Shown here: in pieces, positions 38,313 through 47,299 of the stretch
Position numbering within the stretch: the stretch's first letter is position 1
How the letters are laid out: each line of letters opens with the position of its first letter
DNA from: an uncultured Pseudomonadota bacterium
GTDB taxonomy: Bacteria > Pseudomonadota > Gammaproteobacteria > Burkholderiales > SG8-39
Assembly (NCBI GenBank): GCA_903921325.1
Contig: CAIXPL010000001.1
Span: forward strand, 186,001 to 250,000
Reading direction: 5' to 3'
Length of the DNA: 64,000 nucleotides
Program-made: the position numbers and the translations under genes
Notes under the pieces: model-generated
Databases searched by the model: none
What the model was told of the DNA's origin: nothing
The model's input: only the letters and a program-made list of their open reading frames with translations

Positions 38313-40154
38313 CTAGCGCAGCGCCACCGCCGAGCGCACCGCCGCCGACAAGTCGGCGGCGCCGGCGTGCGGTAAGGGCAGGTAGGCGGCGTGCATTTCG
38401 GCGGCCAGGCGCTGCGCCGCCGGTTGCGGCTGTGGCGAGGTGTCCACCAGCATTGCACCGAGTCTGGCGGCGCGCAGCGCCCGTGCGGCAAGCAGCGCTT
38501 CCTGCCAGGCCTGTTCGCGCCCACCAGTGCCCGCGCGCGAGACGTTGGCGCGACCGTCGGTGAGCAACACCAGCAAGGGCGTGCCGCCCTGGCGCAACAC
38601 GCCTTGCGCCAGGTGTGCAGCGGCGTCGATGCCAGCAGCCAGCGGCGTACCACCACCTCCGGGCAGGCCGGCCAGGCTGCGCTTGGCGCGTACCAGCGAG
38701 CGCGTCGGCGGCAGCAGAATTTCCGCGTTGCGGCCGCGAAAGGCGATCACCGCGACGCGGTCGCGGCGCACATAGCAGTCGGCCAGCAGCAGTTCGACCG
38801 CACCCTTGGCCTCGGCGAGTCGGTGCAATGCCGCCGAGCCGGACGCGTCGAGTGCGAAAATGGTGGTGGTCTGGGCACGTTGCCTAAATCGCGTGACGTG
38901 GAAGTCCTCGCGTCTGACCTGGATACGCGCGCCCCCGGCATCGGGCATGTATCCACTTTCTGCCGGCCGGCGCAGTCGCTGCCACGGCGCTGCCGCGCGC
39001 AGGGTGGCGATGATGTTGAGCCGCGCGCCAGCGCGCGGTTCTCCGCGGCGCACACCGGCAGGCCGGCCATGCTGTGTCGCATGCTGCATCACGCCGGCGC
39101 GGCCGCCGGAACGTGGCCGCGCCAGCTCGCCGCCCACCGGCCGGATGCGTGCCAACAGGCCGCCGGGAATGCTCGCCGTAGCGGCGGCGAGTACCGTTTC
39201 GGCGAGAGTCTCTCCGGGATCCGGCGCTGCGGGTTGCGCGGCATCCGGATCCTTCAGGGGCGCAGCGGCACCGAGTTCCTGTTGCTGGGTGGCGGGTTCG
39301 CCGGATTCCTCCGATTTTTCCGCGTCCGAATTGTCCGCTGCGTCCTTGGCGGGCGGCTCGGCTGCGGGCAATGCGGTGGCGCGTGGCGCCAGTACCAGTC
39401 GGCCGGCGAGCACCAGGTCTTCCTGTGACACTTCCAGGCGCCCGTCCAGAGCGGCGGCGGCGCGTGCAACCTGAAGGGCCAGGAGCGGCGCGCGCAGCGA
39501 CGCGATACCCAGCGCCAGGGCGGTCACGCATAGCGCCTCGATAGCAGCGTCCCCGCATTGAATTGCGCCGAGGCGGAGGCGTGCAGACGCCAACTGGCCG
39601 GCATCGCAAGGCGCCGTCATGTCCGTATCTGCCAGCCGAATCGCACGCAGATCGACATGCATCGCAAGGCGGTCGAGCAGGGCGGCAGGTGGCGACTCGT
39701 CGTCCAGCGCACTTTCATCGAGCGCCACCACGCCGACCCGCGCCGTGTTGCGCAAAGCGACACCGTCGCGCGCCATCACCACTTCGCCCGTGTCGATCGC
39801 CGCAGAGACGCGCGCGGCCAAGCCAGGAGGAAGCCGCTCGGCCATCGACAGCACCACCACGCCCTGATCGGCTTCGGCAAGAATTCCGCGCTGTGCCACC
39901 GGCCGCCCAGCCTGCAAGGTGGCTGCCAGGTCGAGCCCGCCGAGCAGACGGTCATCGGCGACATGTTGCGGGATGCGGCGCATCGGCGAGCCGGCCGGCA
40001 GCACGCGGCGTAGCAGAGCCAACCATTGGTCGCGCACCGGGCCGGCGTGAGCGCGCAGCGCCACGCCGCCCACAGCGTGCGGCGCCACCGAGAACAGTAG
40101 CGCCGCCCAGACCGCGTCGGCCCAGGCGCCGGCGGGCCCGCCGATGTCGGTCAT
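38313..40154 (-). CDS. bchD: Magnesium chelatase subunit D
   Basis: Part of the ATP-driven complex that inserts magnesium into protoporphyrin IX. The 613-residue protein has an N-terminal AAA+-like half without a P-loop, as is usual for BchD, then an acidic Pro/Ala-rich linker (about 275-330), and a C-terminal von Willebrand A domain. The metal-ion site DASGS lies near residue 435, with the later LLVLLTDGRANVSR. An ATGA overlap ties it to bchI. The several open frames on the plus strand here are shadows. Confidence 0.94.
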   Translation of the reverse strand: MTDIGGPAGAWADAVWAALLFSVAPHAVGGVALRAHAGPVRDQWLALLRRVLPAGSPMRRIPQHVADDRLLGGLDLAATLQAGRPVAQRGILAEADQGVVVLSMAERLPPGLAARVSAAIDTGEVVMARDGVALRNTARVGVVALDESALDDESPPAALLDRLAMHVDLRAIRLADTDMTAPCDAGQLASARLRLGAIQCGDAAIEALCVTALALGIASLRAPLLALQVARAAAALDGRLEVSQEDLVLAGRLVLAPRATALPAAEPPAKDAADNSDAEKSEESGEPATQQQELGAAAPLKDPDAAQPAAPDPGETLAETVLAAATASIPGGLLARIRPVGGELARPRSGGRAGVMQHATQHGRPAGVRRGEPRAGARLNIIATLRAAAPWQRLRRPAESGYMPDAGGARIQVRREDFHVTRFRQRAQTTTIFALDASGSAALHRLAEAKGAVELLLADCYVRRDRVAVIAFRGRNAEILLPPTRSLVRAKRSLAGLPGGGGTPLAAGIDAAAHLAQGVLRQGGTPLLVLLTDGRANVSRAGTGGREQAWQEALLAARALRAARLGAMLVDTSPQPQPAAQRLAAEMHAAYLPLPHAGAADLSAAVRSAVALR

Positions 40155-41191
40155 GTCGCGAACATTTCATCCAGCGCGCGCTCGACCCGCACCGACGATC
40201 CCGCCTCGTCAAGCGGATCGCGCCGCAGGCGGTGGCGCAGCGTCGGCGGCGCAACCCGGCGCAGGTGCGCGTCACCGACGACCGGGTCGGCTTCGAACGC
40301 GGCGAGGGCGCGCGCCGCCCGCATCAGGGTCAGTTCGCCGCGCAGGCCGTCAGTGCCCAGCCGCATACATAATTGTGCGGCGTGTTCCAGCGCGGCGTCG
40401 GGCACCTTCACCTTTGCCAGACGTGCGCGCGCGCTGATGATCAGCCGGCGCAGGCGCTGGTCTTCCTTATGCCATTTCGCGGCGAAGGCGGCACCGTCTC
40501 GCTCATAGTCATCACGCCGGCGCACCACCTCGATTCGGTCGGCGATCGTGGTGGGGGTTTTCACCTCTACCGACAGGCCGAAGCGATCCAGCAGTTGCGG
40601 CCGCAGTTCTCCCTCTTCCGGATTGCCGCTGCCGACGAGCACAAAGCGCGCCGGATGGCGCACGCTCAGCCCCTCCCGTTCGATCACGTTTTCGCCCGAT
40701 GCAGCGACGTCGATCAGCAGGTCGACCAGGTGGTCTTCCAGCAGATTGACTTCGTCGATATACAGAAAGCCGCGATGCGCGCGCGCCAGCAGTCCGGGTT
40801 CAAAGGCCTTGGTGCCCTGGCTCAAGGCACGTTCAATATCCAGCGAACCGACCACCCGATCTTCGGTCGCGCCCAGCGGCAGATCGACCACCGGGACCGG
40901 CACCAGATGGCTCTTCAGCACGGCCTTGGCGCGGCTGCTCTTGCCGCCGCGGGTTTTGCAGCTATCGCACAGGTCCGCCATCGCCGCCGGATCGCAGCCG
41001 TAGGGGCAGCCGATCACCGCGCGCATTGGCGGCAGCAAGGCTGCCAAGGCCCGTACGGCGGTTGATTTGCCGGTGCCGCGGTCGCCGAACACCAGGACCC
41101 CGCCGATGCTTGGATCGATCGCGGCAATCAGGATCGCCAGTTTCATCTCGGCCTGCCCGACGATCGCGGAAAAGGGGAATGCGAGCGCCAT
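40151..41191 (-). CDS. bchI: Magnesium chelatase subunit I
   Basis: AAA+ ATPase of magnesium chelatase. The family N-terminus FPFSAIVGQAEMKLAIL identifies the ATG at 41191; an upstream in-frame TTG at 41260 would add 23 atypical residues. The Walker A GDRGTGKST is at 36-44, a Cys-rich insertion (GCPYGC, CDSC) follows, and Walker B is LYIDEVNLLEDHLVD. It has 346 residues. It is the first gene of bchI-bchD-heme oxygenase. Mg-chelatase and heme oxygenase act on the two sides of the protoporphyrin branch. Confidence 0.95.
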   Translation of the reverse strand: MALAFPFSAIVGQAEMKLAILIAAIDPSIGGVLVFGDRGTGKSTAVRALAALLPPMRAVIGCPYGCDPAAMADLCDSCKTRGGKSSRAKAVLKSHLVPVPVVDLPLGATEDRVVGSLDIERALSQGTKAFEPGLLARAHRGFLYIDEVNLLEDHLVDLLIDVAASGENVIEREGLSVRHPARFVLVGSGNPEEGELRPQLLDRFGLSVEVKTPTTIADRIEVVRRRDDYERDGAAFAAKWHKEDQRLRRLIISARARLAKVKVPDAALEHAAQLCMRLGTDGLRGELTLMRAARALAAFEADPVVGDAHLRRVAPPTLRHRLRRDPLDEAGSSVRVERALDEMFAT

Positions 41192-41474
41192 GCTCAAGCG
41201 GCTTTCGGGTGGGCGGGGCGGGTCGCCGAATGGGACCGTTTGTCCTGCTTCTTTGGACAATACGATGTTTCCACTAAACTTGACATTCGTGTAGTTCCCG
41301 TGCGCCCCGGATTGATCGGCGGTGCTTCAAACCGCAGGCCCTGCCGACATGCTACCGGAGTTCCCGCGCGTGGCGCTGCCGATCGGGCGAAGCACCGGCC
41401 ATGGCGATATCGCGCGGGCCTTCGGTAATCCGAACCCATGAGTTCGGATTATCAGACGAGCCGCAGTCCGGGAT
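41192..41474. promoter_or_regulatory. Intergenic region pufC-bchI with stem-loop and inverted repeats
   Basis: About 280 bases hold no gene. AATCCGAAC (41427-41435) pairs perfectly with GTTCGGATT (41442-41450) across six bases, 25 bases after the pufC stop. With no T-run it looks like a 3' stabiliser or a Rho-type end of the puf message. Nearer bchI, TGTCC-N9-GGACA (41241-41259) is an inverted repeat one base longer than the PpsR consensus. A bchI promoter is expected here, but no clear -10/-35 was found. Confidence 0.5.
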
Positions 41475-42530
41475 TCAAGGCTTGGTCTGGGCCACCGCCT
41501 CCTCGGGTGCTGCTGCCGCCGCGTGCGCCACCACGCCAAGCTGCGGATAGTCTTTCAGCATAGGTGCGCCGTAAAGTGGTTTGAACGCGGCCTGGTGGCA
41601 AGTGGCGCAATTGAGCTTGGGCGCGTCGCCCTCCGACCCAAGACGATGCGCCGGGACGACCTTGCTCAATGATTCCAGGTACTGGCTGTTGAGGTCGCGC
41701 GCCATGCGGATGCCGTACCAGGCGGTAGCGCGCTGCGGCGTACTGGTATCCCACGAGGTGAACGAGCGGCTGTTGTGGCAGTAGGTGCAATTGACGCCAA
41801 GCGCATCGGACATGTGCATCATCAGACTGTAGGTCCACTCGGTCTGCTTGATCGAATGCCGGTTTCCAGTGGCCAGCGGCGTATCGCCTACCACCCGCAC
41901 GTCGCTGGATTGCGACAGGAACGGCGTAAACGGATCGTAGGGCAGGGCGGCCAGCGCCACCGAGGCGGCCGGCGCATTTTGTCCGGCTTTGTTTCCCGCG
42001 AAACTCTGGCCGCGCTTTTGCGCCGGTGGAGTGAACCAGACCTCCGAGGGCACGTTCTGGCCGCGATGACAGGTGTAGCAGGTGACGCCGGTATCGCCGA
42101 CGTGGGTTTTCCAGTCGGAGTTGATGTGGCGGGTCATCTGCAGCATGCGGCGCGCCACCACCTTGGTGTAGAGCGTGTCGGCTGCAAAGTCGGCGCCGGC
42201 GTGGCAATAGGCGCAGCCCTGCTGGGGCGCCACCCACTGGGTCATCGCCAGCATCAGGCGGGTCAACTCGCCTGCATCCACGTCGCCGAGCACCTGGACG
42301 TTCTTGTACACGCTGGATGCTGCCGGGCCACCTGCCGGTACCGCGGCCAGCGGTTCGGGCGCCTGGGCGGTGGCGACCTTGAGGGCTGTGACGCGCGGGT
42401 TATGGACCTCTACCGTGCCGGTGCCGCGATACCCGCGTTGGACGGTATCGGGCCGCGGGCGCTCGCAGCCTGCGAGGAGGACGACGGTGGCCAGTAGCAG
42501 CAGCGCGAGCGAGTTTCTTGTGTTCATCAT
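41475..42530 (-). CDS. pufC: Photosynthetic reaction-centre cytochrome c subunit (tetraheme)
   Basis: Periplasmic lipoprotein that re-reduces the special pair. Four CxxCH heme sites are visible: CAYCH, CYTCH, CTYCH and CATCH. A lipoprotein signal peptide ends in the lipobox LLAGC. The ATG at 42530 overlaps the pufM stop (ATGA). It has 351 residues, the usual size. It is the last gene of the puf operon, and a strong stem-loop follows. Confidence 0.96.
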   Translation of the reverse strand: MMNTRNSLALLLLATVVLLAGCERPRPDTVQRGYRGTGTVEVHNPRVTALKVATAQAPEPLAAVPAGGPAASSVYKNVQVLGDVDAGELTRLMLAMTQWVAPQQGCAYCHAGADFAADTLYTKVVARRMLQMTRHINSDWKTHVGDTGVTCYTCHRGQNVPSEVWFTPPAQKRGQSFAGNKAGQNAPAASVALAALPYDPFTPFLSQSSDVRVVGDTPLATGNRHSIKQTEWTYSLMMHMSDALGVNCTYCHNSRSFTSWDTSTPQRATAWYGIRMARDLNSQYLESLSKVVPAHRLGSEGDAPKLNCATCHQAAFKPLYGAPMLKDYPQLGVVAHAAAAAPEEAVAQTKP

Positions 42531-43507
42531 TGCTGGGCTCCTTGCAGCAGCGAGGGGTCGAGCACGGCCGGGAAAACCGAGGGATAGACCGGTGCGATAT
42601 GGTGCTTGACGGCCCACAGATACCAGTTGTCGACCACCGTGCCGGTGAGGAGGATGCCGATGCCGCCGGTCAGGGGGCACAGCACCGCAAACCACCACGC
42701 CCAGCGGTGGATCGACTCCATCGTTGCATTGAACCCGATGGTCCAGCGCCAGAACAGCGCGGCGCGCTCGGAGGCGGTGCCGCGGTCGACGATTTGCTCG
42801 ATCTCGCGCTCACCACCGAAGCGGCTGACCGCCAGGATCGTCGCGCCGTGCATGGCGAACAGCAGGGCCGAACCGTACAGGAAGGCGATCGAGAGCATGT
42901 GGAAGGGGTTGTAGAAGAGGTTGCCGTAGCGGATCGAAAACGCCGCGGTCCAGTCCAGGTGCGGAAAGATGCCGAACGGCACTGCTTCGCCCCAGCTGCC
43001 CATCAGCAGCGGGCGAATGAAACCCAGCACGAGCATCAGCCAGATCGCCGCGGCAAACGCCCAGGCCACGTGGGTGCCCATTCCAAGCGCGCGCGCGCGC
43101 CGGTACATGCGGGCCCACCACAGTAGCACCGAGGTGGTCATGAAAAAGCCAGCCATGATCCACCAGCCGCCTTCATTGAGCGGCGGCAGGTGCAAGCCAT
43201 ATGCCGGCGCCGGCGGCTCAAGCGCCAGCCACGGCAGTTGCCGCACGAACTGCACCGGGTCCCAGTTCACCGAGGCAAACATGTTGAGCCCGACGATCTC
43301 GAAGGCGATGAAGCCGCAGAGCAGCGAGGCGAATCCGAACCAGCCCAGGTACAAGGGGCCGATTTGCGAATCGCCGATCCATCCGAGCCAATGGAGATGC
43401 GCCCGCTTGCCGGTGCGCTCCTGGTTGCCGCGTGGCAACGGCACGCCCGCGTAAGCGGGGGCGCGCACCTGTACGCGGGTGAAGATATTCTGGTATTCCG
43501 CAGCCAT
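42527..43507 (-). CDS. pufM: Reaction-centre protein M subunit
   Basis: Core membrane subunit of the type II reaction centre, 326 residues with five membrane helices. The bacteriochlorophyll-binding region [27 protein letters not shown] carries the special-pair His, and [13 protein letters not shown] contains an iron-ligand His. The start [14 protein letters not shown] is typical. It follows pufL by 24 bases. Confidence 0.98.
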   Translation of the reverse strand: MAAEYQNIFTRVQVRAPAYAGVPLPRGNQERTGKRAHLHWLGWIGDSQIGPLYLGWFGFASLLCGFIAFEIVGLNMFASVNWDPVQFVRQLPWLALEPPAPAYGLHLPPLNEGGWWIMAGFFMTTSVLLWWARMYRRARALGMGTHVAWAFAAAIWLMLVLGFIRPLLMGSWGEAVPFGIFPHLDWTAAFSIRYGNLFYNPFHMLSIAFLYGSALLFAMHGATILAVSRFGGEREIEQIVDRGTASERAALFWRWTIGFNATMESIHRWAWWFAVLCPLTGGIGILLTGTVVDNWYLWAVKHHIAPVYPSVFPAVLDPSLLQGAQQ

Positions 43508-43531
43508 GGCTAGTTTCTCCTCGCGTCTCGG

Positions 43532-44356
43532 TTAACGCCACACCGGCAGGTTGAGCCACCAGCTCCACCATTCGGGCCACCCGCGGGTCCAGAATGGGCC
43601 GCTGATGATGATGCACACCGCGCTCCAGAAGCCGGCCGACAACGCCAGGAACAAGCCCAGGCGGTGAATTCCCAGGGTTCCGATGGAGTAGCCGATGGCG
43701 TCGCGGAAAAAGGTGTTTTCGTGCTCAGCGGTCTTCACCGTTTCGCCCTTGGGCGGGTTGGTGGCCGACAGCACCAGTCCGCCGTGCATGGCCAGCGCCA
43801 GGGTAGAGGCGAAGAAAAAGCTCACTGCCACCATGTGCGCGGGGTTGTAGTGGAAATGCAGGTACTGGTATCCAGTGTTCGACACCCAGTCCAGGTGGCT
43901 CATGATGCCGTAGGGAAAGCCGTGGCCCCACGCGCCAAGCAGGAGCGGGCGTATCACCACCAGAGAGACGTAGGCGAAGATCGCCACCGAGAAGGCGAAC
44001 GGCACGTGCAGGCCAATGCCGAGCTTGCGGCAGATCTCTACCTCGCGCAATGCCCAGGAAACGAACGCGCCGATGGCGCAAATAGTGATGATCTGCCACA
44101 GCCCGCCTTCCATCAGCGGTGCCAGGCCGAGGCCGTATTTCAAATCCGGCGGCGCGATGCTGATCTGCCACAGATTCCAGGTTGGCCCCTGCGACGCGCC
44201 CCAAATGATCAGGAGGGTACCGAGCACGGCAAAGAACACCGAGGTGACGCCAAAGAATCCAACATAGAACGGCCCGACCCAGAAATCGAACAGGTCGCCC
44301 CCCAACAGGGTGCCGCCGCGTACGCGGTATTTTCTTTCAAAGCTGAGCATGGACAT
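43532..44356 (-). CDS. pufL: Reaction-centre protein L subunit
   Basis: 274-residue partner of PufM that binds the special pair, pheophytin and quinone. [38 protein letters not shown] and [11 protein letters not shown] are family signatures with the expected His residues. GGA lies 7 bases before the ATG at 44356; a second ATG at 44350 is possible. It is separated from pufA by 119 bases containing a large stem-loop. Confidence 0.98.
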   Translation of the reverse strand: MSMLSFERKYRVRGGTLLGGDLFDFWVGPFYVGFFGVTSVFFAVLGTLLIIWGASQGPTWNLWQISIAPPDLKYGLGLAPLMEGGLWQIITICAIGAFVSWALREVEICRKLGIGLHVPFAFSVAIFAYVSLVVIRPLLLGAWGHGFPYGIMSHLDWVSNTGYQYLHFHYNPAHMVAVSFFFASTLALAMHGGLVLSATNPPKGETVKTAEHENTFFRDAIGYSIGTLGIHRLGLFLALSAGFWSAVCIIISGPFWTRGWPEWWSWWLNLPVWR

Positions 44357-44415
44357 TTTTGGTTCCTTCCGCCGATAACTACGGAGCAGGCCGCTGGTTT
44401 ACCGGTATTGCAAAC

Positions 44416-44466
44416 CCGCAATGGTGGCGGGGCGGCGACCTGGTCCGACCCCGTTCACCATTGCGG
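44416..44466 (-). ncRNA. Intercistronic stem-loop between pufA and pufL
   Basis: CCGCAATGGTG (44416-44426) and CACCATTGCGG (44456-44466) form a perfect 11-bp stem. An inner GGGG/CCCC-type stem lies across a small bulge. It begins 9 bases after the pufA stop. In Rhodobacter capsulatus, hairpins at this place protect the pufBA segment and raise light-harvesting over reaction-centre protein; the same role is inferred here. Confidence 0.75.
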
Positions 44467-44475
44467 CCACTGCTG

Positions 44476-44685
44476 CTACTTCGCTTGTGCCGCGGCCGGT
44501 GGGGCCGATGGCATTGGCGACATTTGCTGGACCTTGGCGGCTTTCGCGGAACGCGGGCCTTCGATCCAGTTGAACCGGTCGGTACTGAGCAGGATGAAAT
44601 GAATCATCAATGCCAGCACGAGCAGGAAGGTGAACAAGCCGACCAGCGCTCTGCGCGGATCGAAAATAAGCCATACTCTCCACAT
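44476..44685 (-). CDS. pufA: Light-harvesting complex 1 alpha chain
   Basis: 69-residue antenna polypeptide. It starts [16 protein letters not shown], the alpha-chain signature, then one membrane helix with the bacteriochlorophyll-binding His in [17 protein letters not shown]. The C-terminal tail is Ala/Pro-rich. The ATG at 44685 was chosen by family N-terminus. It follows pufB by 11 bases. Confidence 0.97.
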   Translation of the reverse strand: MWRVWLIFDPRRALVGLFTFLLVLALMIHFILLSTDRFNWIEGPRSAKAAKVQQMSPMPSAPPAAAQAK

Positions 44686-44696
44686 GGTCTTTTCTC

Positions 44697-44933
44697 CTAT
44701 CCCATGAACGCGTAAGGAACGACGTTGTATACCGCTGCTTTGATGCCTTCGTACATCGACGTATAGCCCTCGGAACCCGGCAACCAGGGACGCCATTGCC
44801 AGGCGAGGAAGTGCGCGATGATGGCGATCACAGTGAAGATGATGAAGCTCGTGACGAAGATGCTGTGAAACTCCTTCGCCTCGGCCTCAGTCAACCCCGA
44901 CAGCGAACCGCCCGGTCTTTCTGCATTAGCCAT
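44697..44933 (-). CDS. pufB: Light-harvesting complex 1 beta chain
   Basis: 78-residue antenna polypeptide. [19 protein letters not shown] leads into one membrane helix with the bacteriochlorophyll His in [16 protein letters not shown], both beta-chain hallmarks. GGAGGT lies 7 bases before the ATG at 44933. The C-terminal extension after RPWLP is longer than in Rhodobacter. It is the first puf gene; no pufQ is seen. Confidence 0.96.
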   Translation of the reverse strand: MANAERPGGSLSGLTEAEAKEFHSIFVTSFIIFTVIAIIAHFLAWQWRPWLPGSEGYTSMYEGIKAAVYNVVPYAFMG

Positions 44934-45141
44934 AAGTGATACCTCCAGATCGGCCTTTCGGCCATTACCGCGCGAGTCCCACGCGGCGGGGATTGCCGTG
45001 AAATGCCGGCCACGACAAACTGGGCGCCCGGCGGCGCCGGGCAACGATCGATGTGCAATGTGTCCTTTCCGCTCGCGTAGGGCTCGCGGCGGAAAATGTC
45101 GGCGGTTGCGCGGACTCGGTGCAGTTCATCGCGTTTCTGGC
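44934..45141 (-). promoter_or_regulatory. crtF-pufB intergenic region with GC hairpin
   Basis: GCCCGGC (45026-45032) and GCCGGGC (45036-45042) form a perfect 7-bp stem with a 3-base loop in the leader of pufB. GGCC-tttc-GGCC forms a smaller one nearer the gene. No TGT-N12-ACA site or clear sigma-70 promoter is visible, so puf may depend on read-through from crtE-crtF and on regulators such as RegA whose sites I cannot recognise by eye. Confidence 0.4.
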
Positions 45142-46296
45142 TCATGTCTGCGGGCGGGCGACCAGCAGCCCGGTCTGCAGCGGCATCGAGGTGGGAACGG
45201 CACGCACCTGGCCGAAACCGGCCGCCTGCAGCAGCGCCTTGAGCTGTACCTGGCTGCGCGGCTGGCCGCGCCCCATGGCGAGCAGATAGAGGCCGAAATA
45301 GGCATCGCCCATCGCTTCGGCGCCTGGCGTGCCGGACATCGGTTCGGCCAGCAGCAAGGTGCCTTGGTCCGTCATCGCTTGCCGCACCGCGCGCAGGATG
45401 ACCAAGGCGCGGGCGTCGTCGTGGTCGTGAATCACGCGGACCAGCGAAACAAGGTCCGCACCGCGGGGAAGTGGATCGGCGAGAAAATCGCCGCCGAAAG
45501 CCTGGGCGCGGTCTCCCAGGCCAGCATCGGCGAAACGTTCGCCGGCCTGCCGCGCAATTGACGGCAGATCGAATAGCATCAGGCGCAAGTCCGGGGCGCG
45601 CGCCGCGGCCGCGGCGAGGAAGGCACCGTTGCCGCCGCCGACATCGAGCAGGCAGCGGTGCCGATGCAGTGGATAAGCGTCGAGTATCTCGCCGGCGACC
45701 AGCGGTTGCGAGGCCGCCATCAAGGCGGTGTAGGCCGACACCTCGTCGGCTGCCAGCGTGTCCGGCCGGTCGGTACGGGCATACGGCCAATAGCCGGAAA
45801 GTGCCGTACCGCGTGCAGTGCCGCGCAGTAGCACCACCGGATCCGCCAGGTCGGCGTAAAGAATGGCGTGGTGCTCGACCATTGCCGCGATCGCGTCGTT
45901 GCCGACCAGCGGCGCGCCCAGCGGGCCCAGCCCATAACGGTCGCCGGCGCGCCGCTCCAGTAGCCTTAGGGCTGCCGCAGCAGACAATAGTCGGACCGCT
46001 GCTTCCGTGGGCAGCGACAGCCGCGCTGCGAGGACACCGGCTGTTTGGGGGCCGGCAGCGAGTGCGTCGAAAACGCGCAGCCGCACGCACGCCAGCAGCA
46101 CCTGCGAGTAGACGAATCCGGCGCACAGGTCGAACAGGGCGTTCGCGCGCTTACGGGCAATCGGGCGTGTTAGGGGAAACGCGCCGGCCCAGTGGCGGAA
46201 GCGTGGGCTGGCGAGTAGGCCATCACGCAGAGCGAACAGACGATCGAGCCAGGACGCGTCGACTCGTCGTGGCAGGCTGGCGAATTGGGCCGACAT
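45142..46296 (-). CDS. crtF: Hydroxyneurosporene O-methyltransferase
   Basis: Methylates the tertiary hydroxyl of acyclic carotenoids in the spheroidene/spirilloxanthin pathway. The 384-residue protein has a winged-helix dimerisation part (CAGFVYSQVLLACVRLRVFDALA) and a Rossmann methyltransferase half with SAM motif LLDVGGGNGAFLAA and VRVIHDHDD. GGCGGA lies 6 bases before the ATG at 46296; a GTG at 46332 would overlap crtE. It lies between crtE and the puf genes, as in a crtEF-puf superoperon. Confidence 0.93.
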   Translation of the reverse strand: MSAQFASLPRRVDASWLDRLFALRDGLLASPRFRHWAGAFPLTRPIARKRANALFDLCAGFVYSQVLLACVRLRVFDALAAGPQTAGVLAARLSLPTEAAVRLLSAAAALRLLERRAGDRYGLGPLGAPLVGNDAIAAMVEHHAILYADLADPVVLLRGTARGTALSGYWPYARTDRPDTLAADEVSAYTALMAASQPLVAGEILDAYPLHRHRCLLDVGGGNGAFLAAAAARAPDLRLMLFDLPSIARQAGERFADAGLGDRAQAFGGDFLADPLPRGADLVSLVRVIHDHDDARALVILRAVRQAMTDQGTLLLAEPMSGTPGAEAMGDAYFGLYLLAMGRGQPRSQVQLKALLQAAGFGQVRAVPTSMPLQTGLLVARPQT

Positions 46297-46318
46297 GATC
46301 GATCCGCCGTTCAGGCTT

Positions 46319-47188
46319 TCATGCCGCGACACAAACGTATTCGCGGGGTATCAGGCGTTGCACTTCACTGCGCATCAGACTCCGCAGTTGCGGTGCGCCG
46401 GGACAAGCCGGAATCGACGCGCTCGCTTTGGCCACCAGTTGCTCGAAGTGGTGCAGTGCGCCTTCCAGGCCCAGTTCTAGCGCAGCGCTCGGGCGACCGA
46501 TCAACGCATCGCGGCCGGCCGGCTTTCCCAGGCTTTCCTCGGTGCCCAGAACATCGCGGATGTCGTCGGCCACCTGGTAGGCTTCGCCAATATATTCGCC
46601 CAGGGCGCGCCACGGCCCGGGTGCCGCGCCGGCGGCTTGTGCGCCGGCCACTGTCGCTGCGGAAAACAGCGAGCCGGTCTTGGCTCGCTGATAGTCCGCC
46701 AACACCACGCGCGATTCACATTCCCATGCCTGTCCGGCGACGATGCCGTTGGGCATACCGACCGACTGGGAGATGGTCATCAAGAGCGGCGCCATACGCT
46801 CCGGCAGCGCCGCGGCGCCGTGCGCCAGGGTCTGGAACGCAGTTACGATCAAGGCGTCGCCGGTGAGCACCGCCAGGCGCTCGCCGAACTCGGCGTGCAC
46901 CGAAGGCCGCCCGCGCCGGGTGGCCGCATTGTCGAAACAGGGGAGGTCGTCGTGGACCAGTGAAGCGCAGTGCAGCAGTTCGATCGCTGCGGCGGCGGCA
47001 TCCACCACCTGCGGCAGTTTGGCACCGCAAGCCTGGCCGACCGCCCAGCATAGCTTGGGCCGAATCCGCGCTCCGCCCGGGAATACCGCATACCGTATCG
47101 CAGCCGCCAGTTTGGGAGGATTTCCGTGCGTCTCACCTCTGGCCAGTGCATCAGCCAGGGTTTGCTCGATTCGCTGCATCGGGTCCAC
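46319..47188 (-). CDS. crtE: Geranylgeranyl diphosphate synthase
   Basis: Supplies C20 diphosphate for carotenoids and the bacteriochlorophyll tail. The 289-residue prenyltransferase carries the first Asp-rich motif HDDLPCFDN with RGRPSVH after it, the GQAWE block, and the second motif YQVADDIRD. A GTG at 47188 with GGAGG 5 bases upstream is the best start; ATG 47179 is in frame three codons later. The promoter just upstream is covered by two PpsR-type sites. Confidence 0.94.
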   Translation of the reverse strand: MDPMQRIEQTLADALARGETHGNPPKLAAAIRYAVFPGGARIRPKLCWAVGQACGAKLPQVVDAAAAAIELLHCASLVHDDLPCFDNAATRRGRPSVHAEFGERLAVLTGDALIVTAFQTLAHGAAALPERMAPLLMTISQSVGMPNGIVAGQAWECESRVVLADYQRAKTGSLFSAATVAGAQAAGAAPGPWRALGEYIGEAYQVADDIRDVLGTEESLGKPAGRDALIGRPSAALELGLEGALHHFEQLVAKASASIPACPGAPQLRSLMRSEVQRLIPREYVCVAA

Positions 47189-47209
47189 GGAAGCCTCCTC
47201 TGCCTCTGT

Positions 47210-47253
47210 TGTAATTTTATACTGACATTTTAAGATGTCAAGTAACATATACA
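47210..47253. promoter_or_regulatory. Divergent crtE/crtD control region with two PpsR-type operators
   Basis: Two perfect TGT-N12-ACA palindromes, TGTAATTTTATACTGACA (47210-47227) and TGTCAAGTAACATATACA (47236-47253), are 26 bp apart. On the minus strand the crtE promoter has TTGACA at 47241-47236 in one site and TAAAAT at 47219-47214 in the other, spacer 16. This copies the bchC layout. crtD starts 47 bases away on the plus strand and would be controlled by the same sites. Confidence 0.78.
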
Positions 47254-47299
47254 CATGAAATCCGCTCGTCAACGAAATTATTATGCCGGCGCCAATTAA

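Noticed and set aside
38391-39428. Plus-strand open frames opposite bchD
   Set aside because: Antisense to a protein with clear BchD domains; no start signals or motifs.
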